Made by a program: the position numbers and the translations under genes. The notes beneath the pieces are model-generated. The model saw nothing but the letters and a program-made list of their open reading frames with translations. It searched no databases and was not told the origin of the DNA. Positions 6,771 to 18,700 of a stretch of DNA of 38,843 nt are shown piece after piece; position 1 is the stretch's first letter; the number at the start of each line of letters is the position of its first letter. This stretch comes from Candidatus Omnitrophota bacterium (GTDB lineage: Bacteria; Omnitrophota; Omnitrophia; Omnitrophales; Aquincolibacteriaceae), in the NCBI GenBank assembly GCA_903819565.1, contig CAIJDY010000090.1, forward strand, positions 1 to 38,843, in the 5' to 3' direction.

Positions 6771-9700
6771 TTATGCGGCAGCCGCGATCACTTTAGAAAT
6801 GACCACGTAATCGGTCATCAACTTCTGGAAAAAAGACCGGAGCGCGGATTGATAGCGGCCCGTCTTATCGTAACGGAATCCATTCTTGAGGGACAGGTCT
6901 TCGGGCTGCGCGACCAAAAGCGCCAGAAAAACGCCTTCCCCGCCCTCAAGGGCGAAATAATCCTTCACGCCTGCCGCGACCCGCGGGTTCAGCCGGCCTT
7001 TGAACGCTTCCGCCGTGTCCTGATCTTTATCCGAAAGACCGATCACCGCCGTTTTCGGATTTCTCGCGACCGCGGGAAGGTCCAGCGTGACCCGCACGCC
7101 GAGCTCTTTCAGATCCGCGAGATAGGGACTTTCGGGGCCTTCCAGAAGATCCGGCACCACCAGATGAAGTTGTTCCTTATTGATCGCGGCAAATGCCATG
7201 AGCTGCCGCATCGCGGTCCGGGACAACGCGTCGAGCCTTTTTTTCTCGACCACGATAACCGCCGGCTCCTGGAGCTTCAATCCCACGCCTGATTTCATCA
7301 CATCCGTACGGACTTCGCTTCTTTCCACATTCTTTAAAATCACCGCTTCTGATGAAGCTGGAGCCAAGGCTTCTTTATTTTGATTTTCCGCAGGAACAGC
7401 CCGTACTATGGGAGCCGCAACCTTTCGCACTTCAGACCGGGGCTTAACCTCATCCGCTTCGGAGGCGGCGGATCGGGTTTCACGGAGTTCGGAGCGAAGA
7501 AGGTTCATCGCTTTTTCGACCAGGGCCGTCCGGTCCATGCCGACCTCCTCATCGCTCACCTGTCTCTTGAAGGAGTAATCGTACTGGTGAACCGAGGGGG
7601 TGAAAAGCACAACGTGCTCGTAGGGCCCCTCAACTGCCAGAAGGTCGTGGACCGTTCCCGGCTGGACGAACGCGACATCGCCGGGCCGCAAAGTAACGAG
7701 CTCGGGATGATAGCGCCCCTCCGCATCTTTGACAAAATACACGAGAACGGCCGCGCCTTTCGTCACCATATACGTTTCCACCAGTTCCCAATTTCCGTTC
7801 ATCACGGGATGTTCATGAAGGCTCTCGGCCGCCCTTAGATCATGGAAAGAAAACACTCCCTCGTGCTGCAGGTACTCAACCCTGGAAACACCCACGATCG
7901 GCGGGAAATAACTCCCGGGAAATTCCTGGGTAGTCGAATCAGTCATCCACACCGTCGCATCCTCACCGCCGTTCTTGAGGTCATACCAGTTTTTCCGGTC
8001 CCGGTGCCGGTAGACCACGGCGTCGCCTTTCTGCCACGCCTTTCCGGATTTGTTTTTCCCGGAATCTTCCTTGTTCCATTTGTACCAGGCCGGAGATTTA
8101 TCGACCGTGATCACGACCACATCGCCGCGATCGACCAAAACCGAGGCCGCGGCACCATGGCTCATCCCGATCACACCGGGCTCTGAAAGTGTAAAGGACT
8201 CGCCTTCCGTCGTCACGGTCGCCGCCGCGCCCGCCGGAACGATGACCTGGGTTTCTCGCTCAAAAACGCGTGTTTTTTCCAATAACGCTTTCGCCGCCGC
8301 CCCCTGATAAAGGACCGCGTGGGTCTTGCTCTCCTCGCCCACAAAATCGTCCAGATGATAACCGCCGTCCTCGCGGAGCACGGAGACTTCTTGTCCTCTT
8401 CCCGTCAAACGCACGGCCAGCGGACCAGACGATGAAGCGGCATCGTCCCTGATTTCCGACCGCCGCTTACCCCTGACCACCTCGGAGGTGTACAAAGGTG
8501 CCACTTTTGAGCTGGCGGAGCGGGCCTCACGTATCTCGGAGCGCCCGACAAAACCGTCAGTGGAACGGCTGCGCACTTCGCTCCGCGAGGGGGCTACCAG
8601 CGGCAGGCCCGGCCGCGTGGTGCCCAAAATCGCGTGAACTCCCACGATCGTTTCCCCGGGCTGATAAGCATCCGTTTTGACTCCATCGAAGTGGACCCAC
8701 GCCCCGACGTTATCATCATTGGGGTTCGAGGATCTCGAGATCCACCCCTGGACCGGAAAATCCCCCGCGGATACGTCCGGAAGCATTTGAATGAAAGTCG
8801 TCGGCCGGTATCCCCACGAAGAAGGCTCCTGATCGGCCAGATACACCGGACTGCCGTCAAGCGGCCGGGGCTCCGCGATGATAAAATGGTCCCCTCCCGC
8901 GATAGGACTGCTCACCGTTTCCCCGTTCTTGAACTGCTGGACCACAAAATCCGAATCGTGCGCCGTCCCGACGTTCATGGAGCTGAATTGAAGGACTTTC
9001 CATCCCTCGTGATTTTGGGCGCGGAGCGCGTCCACCGAAAAACTTTTCTTCGCTTTCTGCGTGAACGAAACCTCTGCCTCAACACTTTCGGGAAGCGGCT
9101 GTTTGAAGATCATTCTGAAATCCCTGGCCTCCCACGCGCCCGCCTCGTCCTCCATAACGCCGTCCATGATGATCGTCCCGTCCGGTCCTTCCCGGAACTC
9201 CGCCTGAGTGATTCTTGGATTATGATGATAAACACCGCCGCTCCAGTATCCCGGCAGCACAAAACTGGTTCCCCAATCCACTTTTTCGCCGTTGGGTCCG
9301 CGATAACTTGCGGGCAGAGCGCCGCGGATGTAGCCGTTCCCTTTGACGCTGAACAACTGGTCCCCGTTGTAAGTGATCTTGATCTCCGTGAAACCCCCGC
9401 GCGAGGTCGTGATCGTCCGCGCGCCCAGCCCGGTATCGGAGGCGCCCAGGAGCTGCCAATCGCCCGATTCAAAAAGAACGTTCCCATCGGCGTTCCCGTC
9501 ACCGTCGGGTTTCTGCTTCACGCAGCATGCGGCGATCCCCATCACCGATGTGGCCGCAAAAGCCCGGGCCAACAATTCGACAAAGTTTCCCCGGGACATA
9601 TTTTTCGAAGCTTCGCGGCGGACTTCGGACCGGGGGTTGGAATGTTCTTTTGCGGCCAGCATTTCGATCCTGTTCAAAATATCGCGGCCCTGCGAGGCCA

Positions 9701-12700
9701 TGTAATGAAGGCTCCGGGAGAACGCCTCCGGATATTCCCAGATCTTTTCTTCAAAGGCCCTGATCGACATCACCCAGAATTCATCGCTTTCCTCCAGATT
9801 GAAATTCGCCTGTAGCGCCTCGCTCTCCGCGGGAGTCAGAAAATAAGCATAGACCGTGGTAAATTCGTTATTCTCTTCGCCGTCCGAAGAGTAGGAACGC
9901 TTGATCTGGTTGATGCCGGAGACCCTGTAGAGCCTGCGAGGATTCACGATGATCCCCGCTTCTTCCTCGCCTTCACGGATCGCCGCCACAGCCGGCTTTT
10001 CCCCTAAATTCACGTGCCCGCTCACGGAAACCTGAAGTTTCCCGGGCGATGAGGATTTTTTCATACTCCGTTTCTGGAGAAGTAACCGTCCCTGCGCGTC
10101 AAAGAAATAGATGTGCGCCGTCATATGCCAAAGCCCTTTTTGATGGGCCACCTTTTTAGAAACCCCCTCGCCCGTCACTTTCCCGTGTTCATCCACGAGC
10201 GCCAGCACCTCTTTTTCGTCCGAAAAATTTTCCCCGATCTTTCCTCCGCGTAAGACCGTGACGCCGCGCAACAATCCTTCCGTCTTCCAGAACTTTTCAT
10301 CGCGGACTTCAGAACGCTGGACGAACCCTTTGAGCATTTCGGGATGATGCAGGAAATACAAAAACGTCTGTTCAAACCCCGACTGGAGGGGCACCCGCGG
10401 CGCATAGCCGAGAATTTTACGGGCGCGCGTCAGGTCCGGACGCCGCCGGTTCGGGTCCGTGGGGTCTTTCACCGGCACGACCTTGATCGGGACCGTTCTC
10501 TGGAGATACTTTTCTCCGAGAGCGTTCGCAAGGTCCGCCAGTTCGCGAAGCGTGAATTCGCCGTCGTTCCCGATGTTGAAGACCCGTTCGGTGATCGGCG
10601 TTTCCGGGGCCAGTGCCTCCGTCCGCAAAAGTTTCAGGATCCCGTTCAGCGTATCGTCGACATAACCGAAGCTGCGGGTGATCCGCTCGTCGCCGTAGAT
10701 CTCGATCGGTTCATTCGCGAACAATTTTCCGATAAAATTCGTAACGACGCGGCCGTCATCAATTCTCATGTAAGGACCGTACGTGTTGAAGATCCTGACC
10801 ATCCGGAGATCGAGCCCTTCGGCCGCGTATTTTTCGTTATAAAGCTTGATGAGCGTTTCGGCGCCGCGCTTGGACTGATCGTACTGGGAGCGTTTCCCTA
10901 ACGGGTTGACGGACCCGGCATAGGTTTCGGGCTGGGGATGGACCTTGGGATCGCCGTAAACTTCCGAAGTCGACGTGAAAAGGAACCGCGCGTGCTTGCG
11001 CCGGGCCAACTCCAGAGCCTCGCGCGTCGCCAGCAATCCGGCGCGCAAAGTCTCGAGCGGCTTTCCGTAATAATCCACCGGACTCGCGAGCGAACCCAGA
11101 TGAAGCACCTGATCGATGGGCCCTTCGACATCGAAAGGCCGGGACGCGTCGAACTTCGCGAGATAAAGATCCGTCTCTCCCCTGAAAAGGTCCTCAAAAT
11201 ACGGATTGGCGCTCACCATGCTGTCCACCACGATCACCTGGTGCCCTTCGGTGAGGAACCTTTTGACGAGATTCGTTCCGATGAATCCCGCGCCGCCGAT
11301 CACCAGGATCCGCTGTTTGCCCTTAGGAAGCGGCGGCAGTTCCGGACGGATCGTTACCGGTTTGACCGCATCCTTCTCGATGCTCACGAAATCCTCCATC
11401 GCGCGCCGTTCCAGCAGGAGGTCCTTCGAAGCGACATTTTGTCTCCCGCCGAAAACCTTAACCCACGGAAAGATCCTTGCCGCCATCCGTTCCTCGGGCG
11501 TTCCGGTCCTCTCCTTGATCTTCTTTCCGGCCAGGATCTTGACGGCTTCCGCGATCCTTTCGCGCGAAACTCCCTGGCGCGGCAATTGCAGGACGCGAAT
11601 GTCCACGTTCCCAAGCCCTTTAAAGCGGTAATAGGCGCTGGCCCAGGCCATGGCCGTGCGGGCCCCTTCGATCCAGGGTGCTTCCTCGGCCAGCGGGCCG
11701 AACCCGTTGAGCTCCTCCGGGATCACAAGGACCACGGGTAATTTTTTACGAACGGCATATTCCAGAAGTTTCGGGAAATCGAAAACCGTTTTATGGAAAT
11801 CGCGCCACGCTTTATCAAGGTCCTTGGGACCTCTCGGTAAAACGGGTGTTTCATACACGATACCTTTTTCCGCGCCCGTCGCCGGGTCCCGCGCTACCCA
11901 CGTCGTCTCCCGCACCTCGGAGCGGGCGGATTTGTCTGAGGGCTCGGGGTCCGTCGCTGTCTTGATAGGTATGCTTAGGGTAAAAGTGGTCCCTTTATCA
12001 AGCTCACTTGAAACCTCAATCGCTCCGCCGACCCTGCGGATAATGTCAAAGATGATTGGAATGCCGTGGCCGCTACCTCGCTTCTTGGTGGTAAAACTTT
12101 CGCCCCGTTTCACACGTTCAAGCGTGGAAGGATCCATACCGACGCCGTTATCGCTCAAGCTGAATCTGAGAAATTTTTGATCATTTTGAACCATTACCCC
12201 AAAACGCATGCTCAAGGATAACGCGACATCTTTCCTTTTCGCCTCCACCGCATTGCCGATCAAATTATCAATGAGAGTCAACACATCAAGTCGCGACAAC
12301 GAAATCGGCTCCATGTTGAAGCTGTCACACTGAGTTTGCTCATCAATTTGATCCAATGATTCGATTCCAATCTCTTTAATCCTGTTTTGCAAATAGATCC
12401 GCAAATCGTTTGCTTTCACATACCTTTCAAGATCAGGAAGGCCTTTTTCACCCCACTCATTCAGTAGGTTAAACAGCCAAGTCGTGTCATAATTATCGAG
12501 ATAAACCTCACGAATCCAGGGAAACCCGCATTTTTTTAGAAACTCGAGATAACGCTTGTTCAAAGGGATCAGTTCGGTGAGATACTTTTTAAGAAGGCGA
12601 ACGATGTAAGCTGACACTCTTGCCGAAGTGTATATCCGGGATCTTCTACTACTGCTATATTCTCTTATGAGTTCAATGGCGTCGTGGGTGTCCTTTCCAG

Positions 12701-15700
12701 CTGATATCAGTTGCCGCGCTTCACCGTCTTCTTGAGGATTAGTGGTCTTGAAATCTTTAACCTCAACATAAGGGCGCTGGACATGATTCGACCGATGTTC
12801 GAAATCTTCCTCGTGTATGTGGGCGCCTATTTCCAAATACCGCTGTTCTTCGTCGGCTGTCATCGCCCTTGAAAAAGCCGCCTCATCAAAATTACGCGTA
12901 AGCAGAAGAAGCAAATTCAATCTCTCCCCGACCTCTTTAAGACGCGTATCGGCTGTAACAAAATAAATCGGCCTCATAACAAAAAAATCCGAGAGTTTGT
13001 TGATAAAGGCGCGATCTTCTTCGTTTAGTTGCGGCTTTAAAAACAATTGTTCGAGCCGCGCGATAGTTCTCTCCTTTTCCCGGAGTTCCTCCGGTATCAC
13101 CGTCGGGTCCGATTCAAGAGAACGCACCTCGGAGCGAAGCTCCGAAGATTTATGAGAATCCGGGTCGCTACTTGGAAGTTTGATGGCAGCAAGCCTTTCC
13201 AAAATCCTGTCAGCCAGCCCAAGGCTCGGCTCCTGAGGCATCCAGGTAAATTCAGGAGGATAATAAGGCGCGATTTGGTAAAAATTAAACGGCCCGATCG
13301 GGGAGTATTCGCCGACCTCACGGAAAACCGCTTCTGTTTCGTCATCCACTAAAAGGCTGTAGCCCAGGAGGGCGATATCTTTGCGATAAAGGATCTTGCG
13401 ATAAAATCTGTAGACCTTTTCAAGAGACGCCTCATCCAGTCCCGCGCCGTTCCTGTAGGCCGCCGCCAATTCTTTTTTAGTGGTCTCGGTGAGATCGCAG
13501 CGCTCCCGCGTGTAGGCAACCTGGAAATTTTGGCTCGTAATGATATGATCAAAATAGGACGCCATTGCGGCAACGTTCCCGCCGAGCATCTCCTCCACAG
13601 CCTCCCGGTCGTTCATGGTCCATACAACCATCCGTATTCCGCGCGCTTTGAGTTTGGCAAGCTCTTCCATGATACCGGGCCGCAGCGCATCGCCATTTCC
13701 CAGCGTTAGATCCAGATCGAACACAACGGTCGGCGTGACGGCCGAGATTGCCCGTTCCCTGCGAATGAATTCCGCGTCAAAGATGCTTCCTTCAAGAAAA
13801 GGCAGCCGCGACTCGGAGCGGGAGGCACTGTTCCCATACCGCTCAGCCAGCGCATTGATCTCCGCCTGAATCTGCGGGGCGATTTCCGCATGGGCTTTCG
13901 GGGTCAATACGGACGGAAGCCGTTTCAGGATATAGCTGAGCCAATACCGGTAGTTGTCCGGGTCCGTTGTCCAGGTTCTCATCCAATACCGGATAAACGC
14001 CCCCGAATCAGATTTGTCGGAAAATAAATAGATCAGGGCGGGAAGGAACAGCCCCATACTATCGAACCGCGTCTTGAGATCGTTCACGATCATCTCGAGG
14101 ACCGTGTCATTCTCCTGCGACATCTCAGGGACCCCGCTTCTTCCGGCGGATCTCTCCACCGAAGCCACGAGCGCGCGAACCAGTTTTCCTGCCAGGGCAT
14201 CCAGATCGGCACTTATAAACGGTTTCATGAAAAGCTGAGGGCTTTGATCCAGATGAGAAAGGATGTCCTCACGCGTCAGAAGCCGGTTCAGAGCATCCAT
14301 GATCCCGCGGTCCTCAAATTTCGCCGGCGTCAGACCGTAAGAAACCTGCACGAAGCCGCCTGACCTCAGGTCTTGGGCCAGGTTTTTCAGGAACAGGAAC
14401 TCTTTCTGATGGGAGTCTTCCCCGCCCGGCTTCTCGTAATGAACGTTCTTGGCGATGATCAAATCGAACTTTTGAGACCCCGCCAAAGCGGCCATGCCCT
14501 CCGCGTCTAGAACGTCCACCGGCTGAAAGGAAAATTGAATATTCCATCGTTTGGCGAACTCTTCGGGATCCAGGATCCGGCTGGTCGTTCCATCGACCGG
14601 CCGGAAAAACTTTTGGAACTTCGCGGCCGAATCTTCCGCATCAAGATCGTTGCCGCCGCGTTCACGCAGCGGGTTACGCGCCGTTTCCGTCCCATAAACT
14701 CCGCGCCGGGCGATCTCCACGAGCCGCGGGTCGATGTCCGTGATCGTGATCCGCGTCTTGAATTTCCTGGAAGTCTTCTCCGCGTGATCCGCCACCGCCA
14801 TCGCGACGTCGTATCCCTCCTGCCCCGACGAACTCCCCACGGTGAGAATGTTCAGTTCTTCCTGCGGGCCCAGGTTCTCAATCGCTCTCCGGACCGCATA
14901 GACCAAACTGTAGCCGTTGCGGCCGAAATAAGTTTTGGGAATGCTCAGGCTGGAGTCCTCTTCCCGCACTTCGGAGCGAATTGCCTCCGGAGTGCCGGAT
15001 GGAACTTTCCGATTTATATCACTGAGGTTTAACCCCGCGGACCTCAGTACCCCGTCCCAACCGCCTTGGTTTCTGAAAACTCTACAAGCCTTCTTGTAAA
15101 GCGTTGCCCCTGTCCGTCTGTGTCCGAATACTTTCTGTAAAATATCTGTCGTTTTCTGCGTTCGATCTTTTATGATGATTCTGGCGTGCAGGTCCACCCC
15201 GGCCGCGGCAAGGGCCTTGATCACATCGGGTATTTTTTTGATCTCTTCATCGGACCAGTAAAACACTTCACGAATTTCATTAGGATCTAACCCCGCAAAC
15301 TCCAAGGCCCCGTCCCAACCGCCCTGCTTTCTGAAAACCTGATGGGCATTGTTATAGAATCTCGCTGGGAGCAGCTCGTACCCGTATATTTTCTTTAAAA
15401 TGTCTTTTGATTCCGGGGTTTCGTCTGCCATAAGCGCGCTGGCTTTTAAGCCCCCCAGCCCCTTTTTCTCAAAAATCGCCTTGATCACCTGGGATATTTT
15501 TTGTTTTTCCTCTTCGGGTTGAACCGTGCGGAGACGGGCATCCTTAACGTCAAGCCCCTCGGCCTTTAATAACGCATACCAGCCGCCTTGATCTTTGGAA
15601 GCCTGACGGACCAGTTCATAAAATGTCAGTCCTGTCATTTCGCGGCCGAATATTCCCGTTAAAATGTTTTTTGTTTCCCGGGTTTCGTCCGTTATGATCG

Positions 15701-18700
15701 CGCCCCACTTTAAGCCTTCCGGCCCCTTTTTCTCATAAAGCGCTTTGACCGCCGCGGGAATTTTCTCGATCTCTTCTTCGGACCCGGGCCCTGTCAACCT
15801 GCCATTGGATCGTAATCTCAGGGGGAAAACTTCGCCGCCTCCAACCTGGCCCTGTTCCACTTCGGAGGTGTCTATAGCTTCTTCACCGGCGGTCGAGCGT
15901 ATTTCGCTTCTTTGCGAAAGCGCTTCGGCGCGGTTCATTCCGGCATCCGCTTCCATCGGCCCGGCTGGTTTTTCGACCTTGCGAAATCGAAGCATTTTTC
16001 CGTATCGTTGCTCGACCAGCAGCTGCTTCAGCTCGTTATTTTGTGGCAGGTCGATCTCGACGTACTGATCCTGTCTTAAAGGAAAGTCAGCAGACGCATC
16101 GCCTTGTGGTTTGCCTGAAACCCTTCCTGATGATGATGGGACTTCATGGGAAACATAGTGGTCATCGGTCACAAACCAGGCCCCTGCAGGCATGCCCGCG
16201 TAAAGAGCGCGGATGAAATTCTGCGGCCCTTCTGTCTTGTAAGATTCCGCGATCTTATAGCCCCGTTTGAGCAGAAAGACATCAAAACCCTGGCGGATGT
16301 TTTTCTTAAGGATCTCCGGATATCCATACGGATCGGTGATGTCCGCATTCACAAAAAGGATCGAGTGTTCCTGTTTCGGCTGTAGTCCGAAATAGTCCCA
16401 ATCAAAACGTATGCGCGGCACCCCCAACACGCCGTCAGCAGAAATATCAAAAATCTTTAAGGCATTGAGCTCTAATAAAAGGCTCATCCTCAAATATTCT
16501 TTGACTTCGGTATCGACCGAATGGGCCCCGCCCAGATAACGCTTGGCATGCAGATAACGCGATATTTGCTCCGGATCCCCCAAAGAAAGTAAAGCCTTGT
16601 TCCCCTGTTTTTTCAGAACCTTGAGATTTTCGGCCACCCATTGCAGATCTGCTACATCAAGCTCCGCGTAATCCGAAACAAAGATATTCTTCGTCGCCCC
16701 AAGCATCACAAGAGCCCCCGAAATGTCCGCCCCGGCACCCCCGGAAATGGCGGTCAGGGGCTTCCCTTCGGGATTAACAGTTTGATGCACATTCAAGGCG
16801 TAGAGAAAAAGATCATCACCGAAAAGTTCCGTAACCACCTGAGAAAATCCGTTTGCCAAAATACGCATCATGAGATCATCCGCAGATGCAGCTGAAACAG
16901 GCCGGTCTTCCCGCGCTTCGGAACGCGCGGCGGGTGTAGGAACGGATTGAATGCGCTGAATATTCAAAGGAATATCCGTTTTTTCTTTCAGCCGTTCGGC
17001 CCAGGCGGTTTGGTAAGTGCCGATGATCAGCGTCACGCCGAGCAGTTTGGCGAAGAACGCGAGCGCCGTATTCAGGATATCGATCAAAGTCCGGTTCGAA
17101 CCATAAAGGCCATCGACCACCGCCACGATTCTCCCTCCGGAGCGCATCTCTTGCAGGACCCTTCCGTTCAAGAGCTCCAGTAGCGCCTGAAAAAAGCTTT
17201 CGCCATGAAAGAACGAGAGGTGATCATTGATAGAATCCAGAAAAAGCGGGGCGCGGCTTGCAAAAACGAATTCGCTTCCGAACTTAACGTGTTTTGCGGG
17301 CACAAAAAATCCGTGGCGCACGCACGCCAGGACAAGTTCCGCGGTTTTAAGAGCCGCCCGCAGCTCTTTTTCGCTTCCGGCGGTCACAACATTCGTTTCG
17401 CCGAACCGGAACCGCATATCCGCGGTCCCGGAAGCGGCTCCCTTTTCTTCCGGAGAGAGCGCCGCGCCTTCGATAGTAAGAACATCCGCCTCCGCGCCTT
17501 TTTGCGGCAGCGTGAGATTTTGCTCCGCGACCGCCAGGGCAACCCCGGTCACGATATCCAGGTATCGCATGGTGTTTCCCGTATATTCTTTTATTTCACG
17601 GGGGTCCTCCTTCCGGGTTTTTGCCCAAAAAGCCTCAAATGATTTACTGTAAATATTCACGCCCAAACGCGACTGGAAATTATGGATCTCTTGAACAGCC
17701 TTCACGATCGCGGGGCCATTTTGAAGATCGCCCCGCGCACCCCGGTCATTCATAAACGCATACGGATCTGAAAAATATTCCTCGTTTTTAAGCAGGGCCA
17801 CATAACCCCGGATCTTCTGATGGAGTTCACCCAATTGCCGGGCGTTCATTTTTTCCAGAAGCAGCCGGACCTTTTTGACCAGATCCGTGACCTCTAGTCC
17901 CGCATAGCGCTCGGCGACCAGATATCCCGTCCCGCCGAAAAGGATAGCCTTACGGGGTTCGATATATTCGCCCTTGCCAGGTAGCGCAGCGTCAAATGCA
18001 AAATAACGGTTATCGATGAGGTGTCTCTCGTGTAATAACCTGTAAAAATCACTTTCATCCTCATCACGTCCCGTTTGACGAAAATCACGGATGGATTCCA
18101 ACGGGCCCAAAACGCCCTCTTTCAGAAAACGGCGCGCCGCATCGAACGCGTCGCCGAATGACATTCCGAGTTCCCGCCGCGCCTCGAGAATGGAGTGGTC
18201 CCTGACATCGGTATCGCCCGGCGTGTAGGGGACCGTGCTGTAATGGAATTTTAATTTCTCGTCCGGGTCTACCGTGGTCAGCAGTTTCTCGGCCCGGATG
18301 CGGCCGCTCAGGGTTTCGTCCCCGAGCAGCAGGTCCACGGCTTCATGGTGATGGGTCGCGACCATGACCGCCTGGCCTCTTTGGATCGCGGCTTTGGACT
18401 CGCGCAGGAAGTCCCCTTCGTTCGGAAAAGCCTCGTCCAGGATGATCAGCGTGCCGGTCCTCGCGGGGATAGGCTGTTCCTCGGCGGGCTTCCGGATCAC
18501 GATCTCTTCGTACCAGCTCGTCTCAAATTCGGAAGGAACGTACATGCCGAGACGCGCCATCACCGCGTACAGCGCGGCCGCCTTGAGAAGCGTCGACTTG
18601 CCCGAAGCGTTCGCTCCCACCAGGACGAGAAAAGGTCTTTCCGGCGAAAGGTCCAGGTCATTGACCACCCGCGGTCCTTCCAGAAAAGGATAAACGAGCT

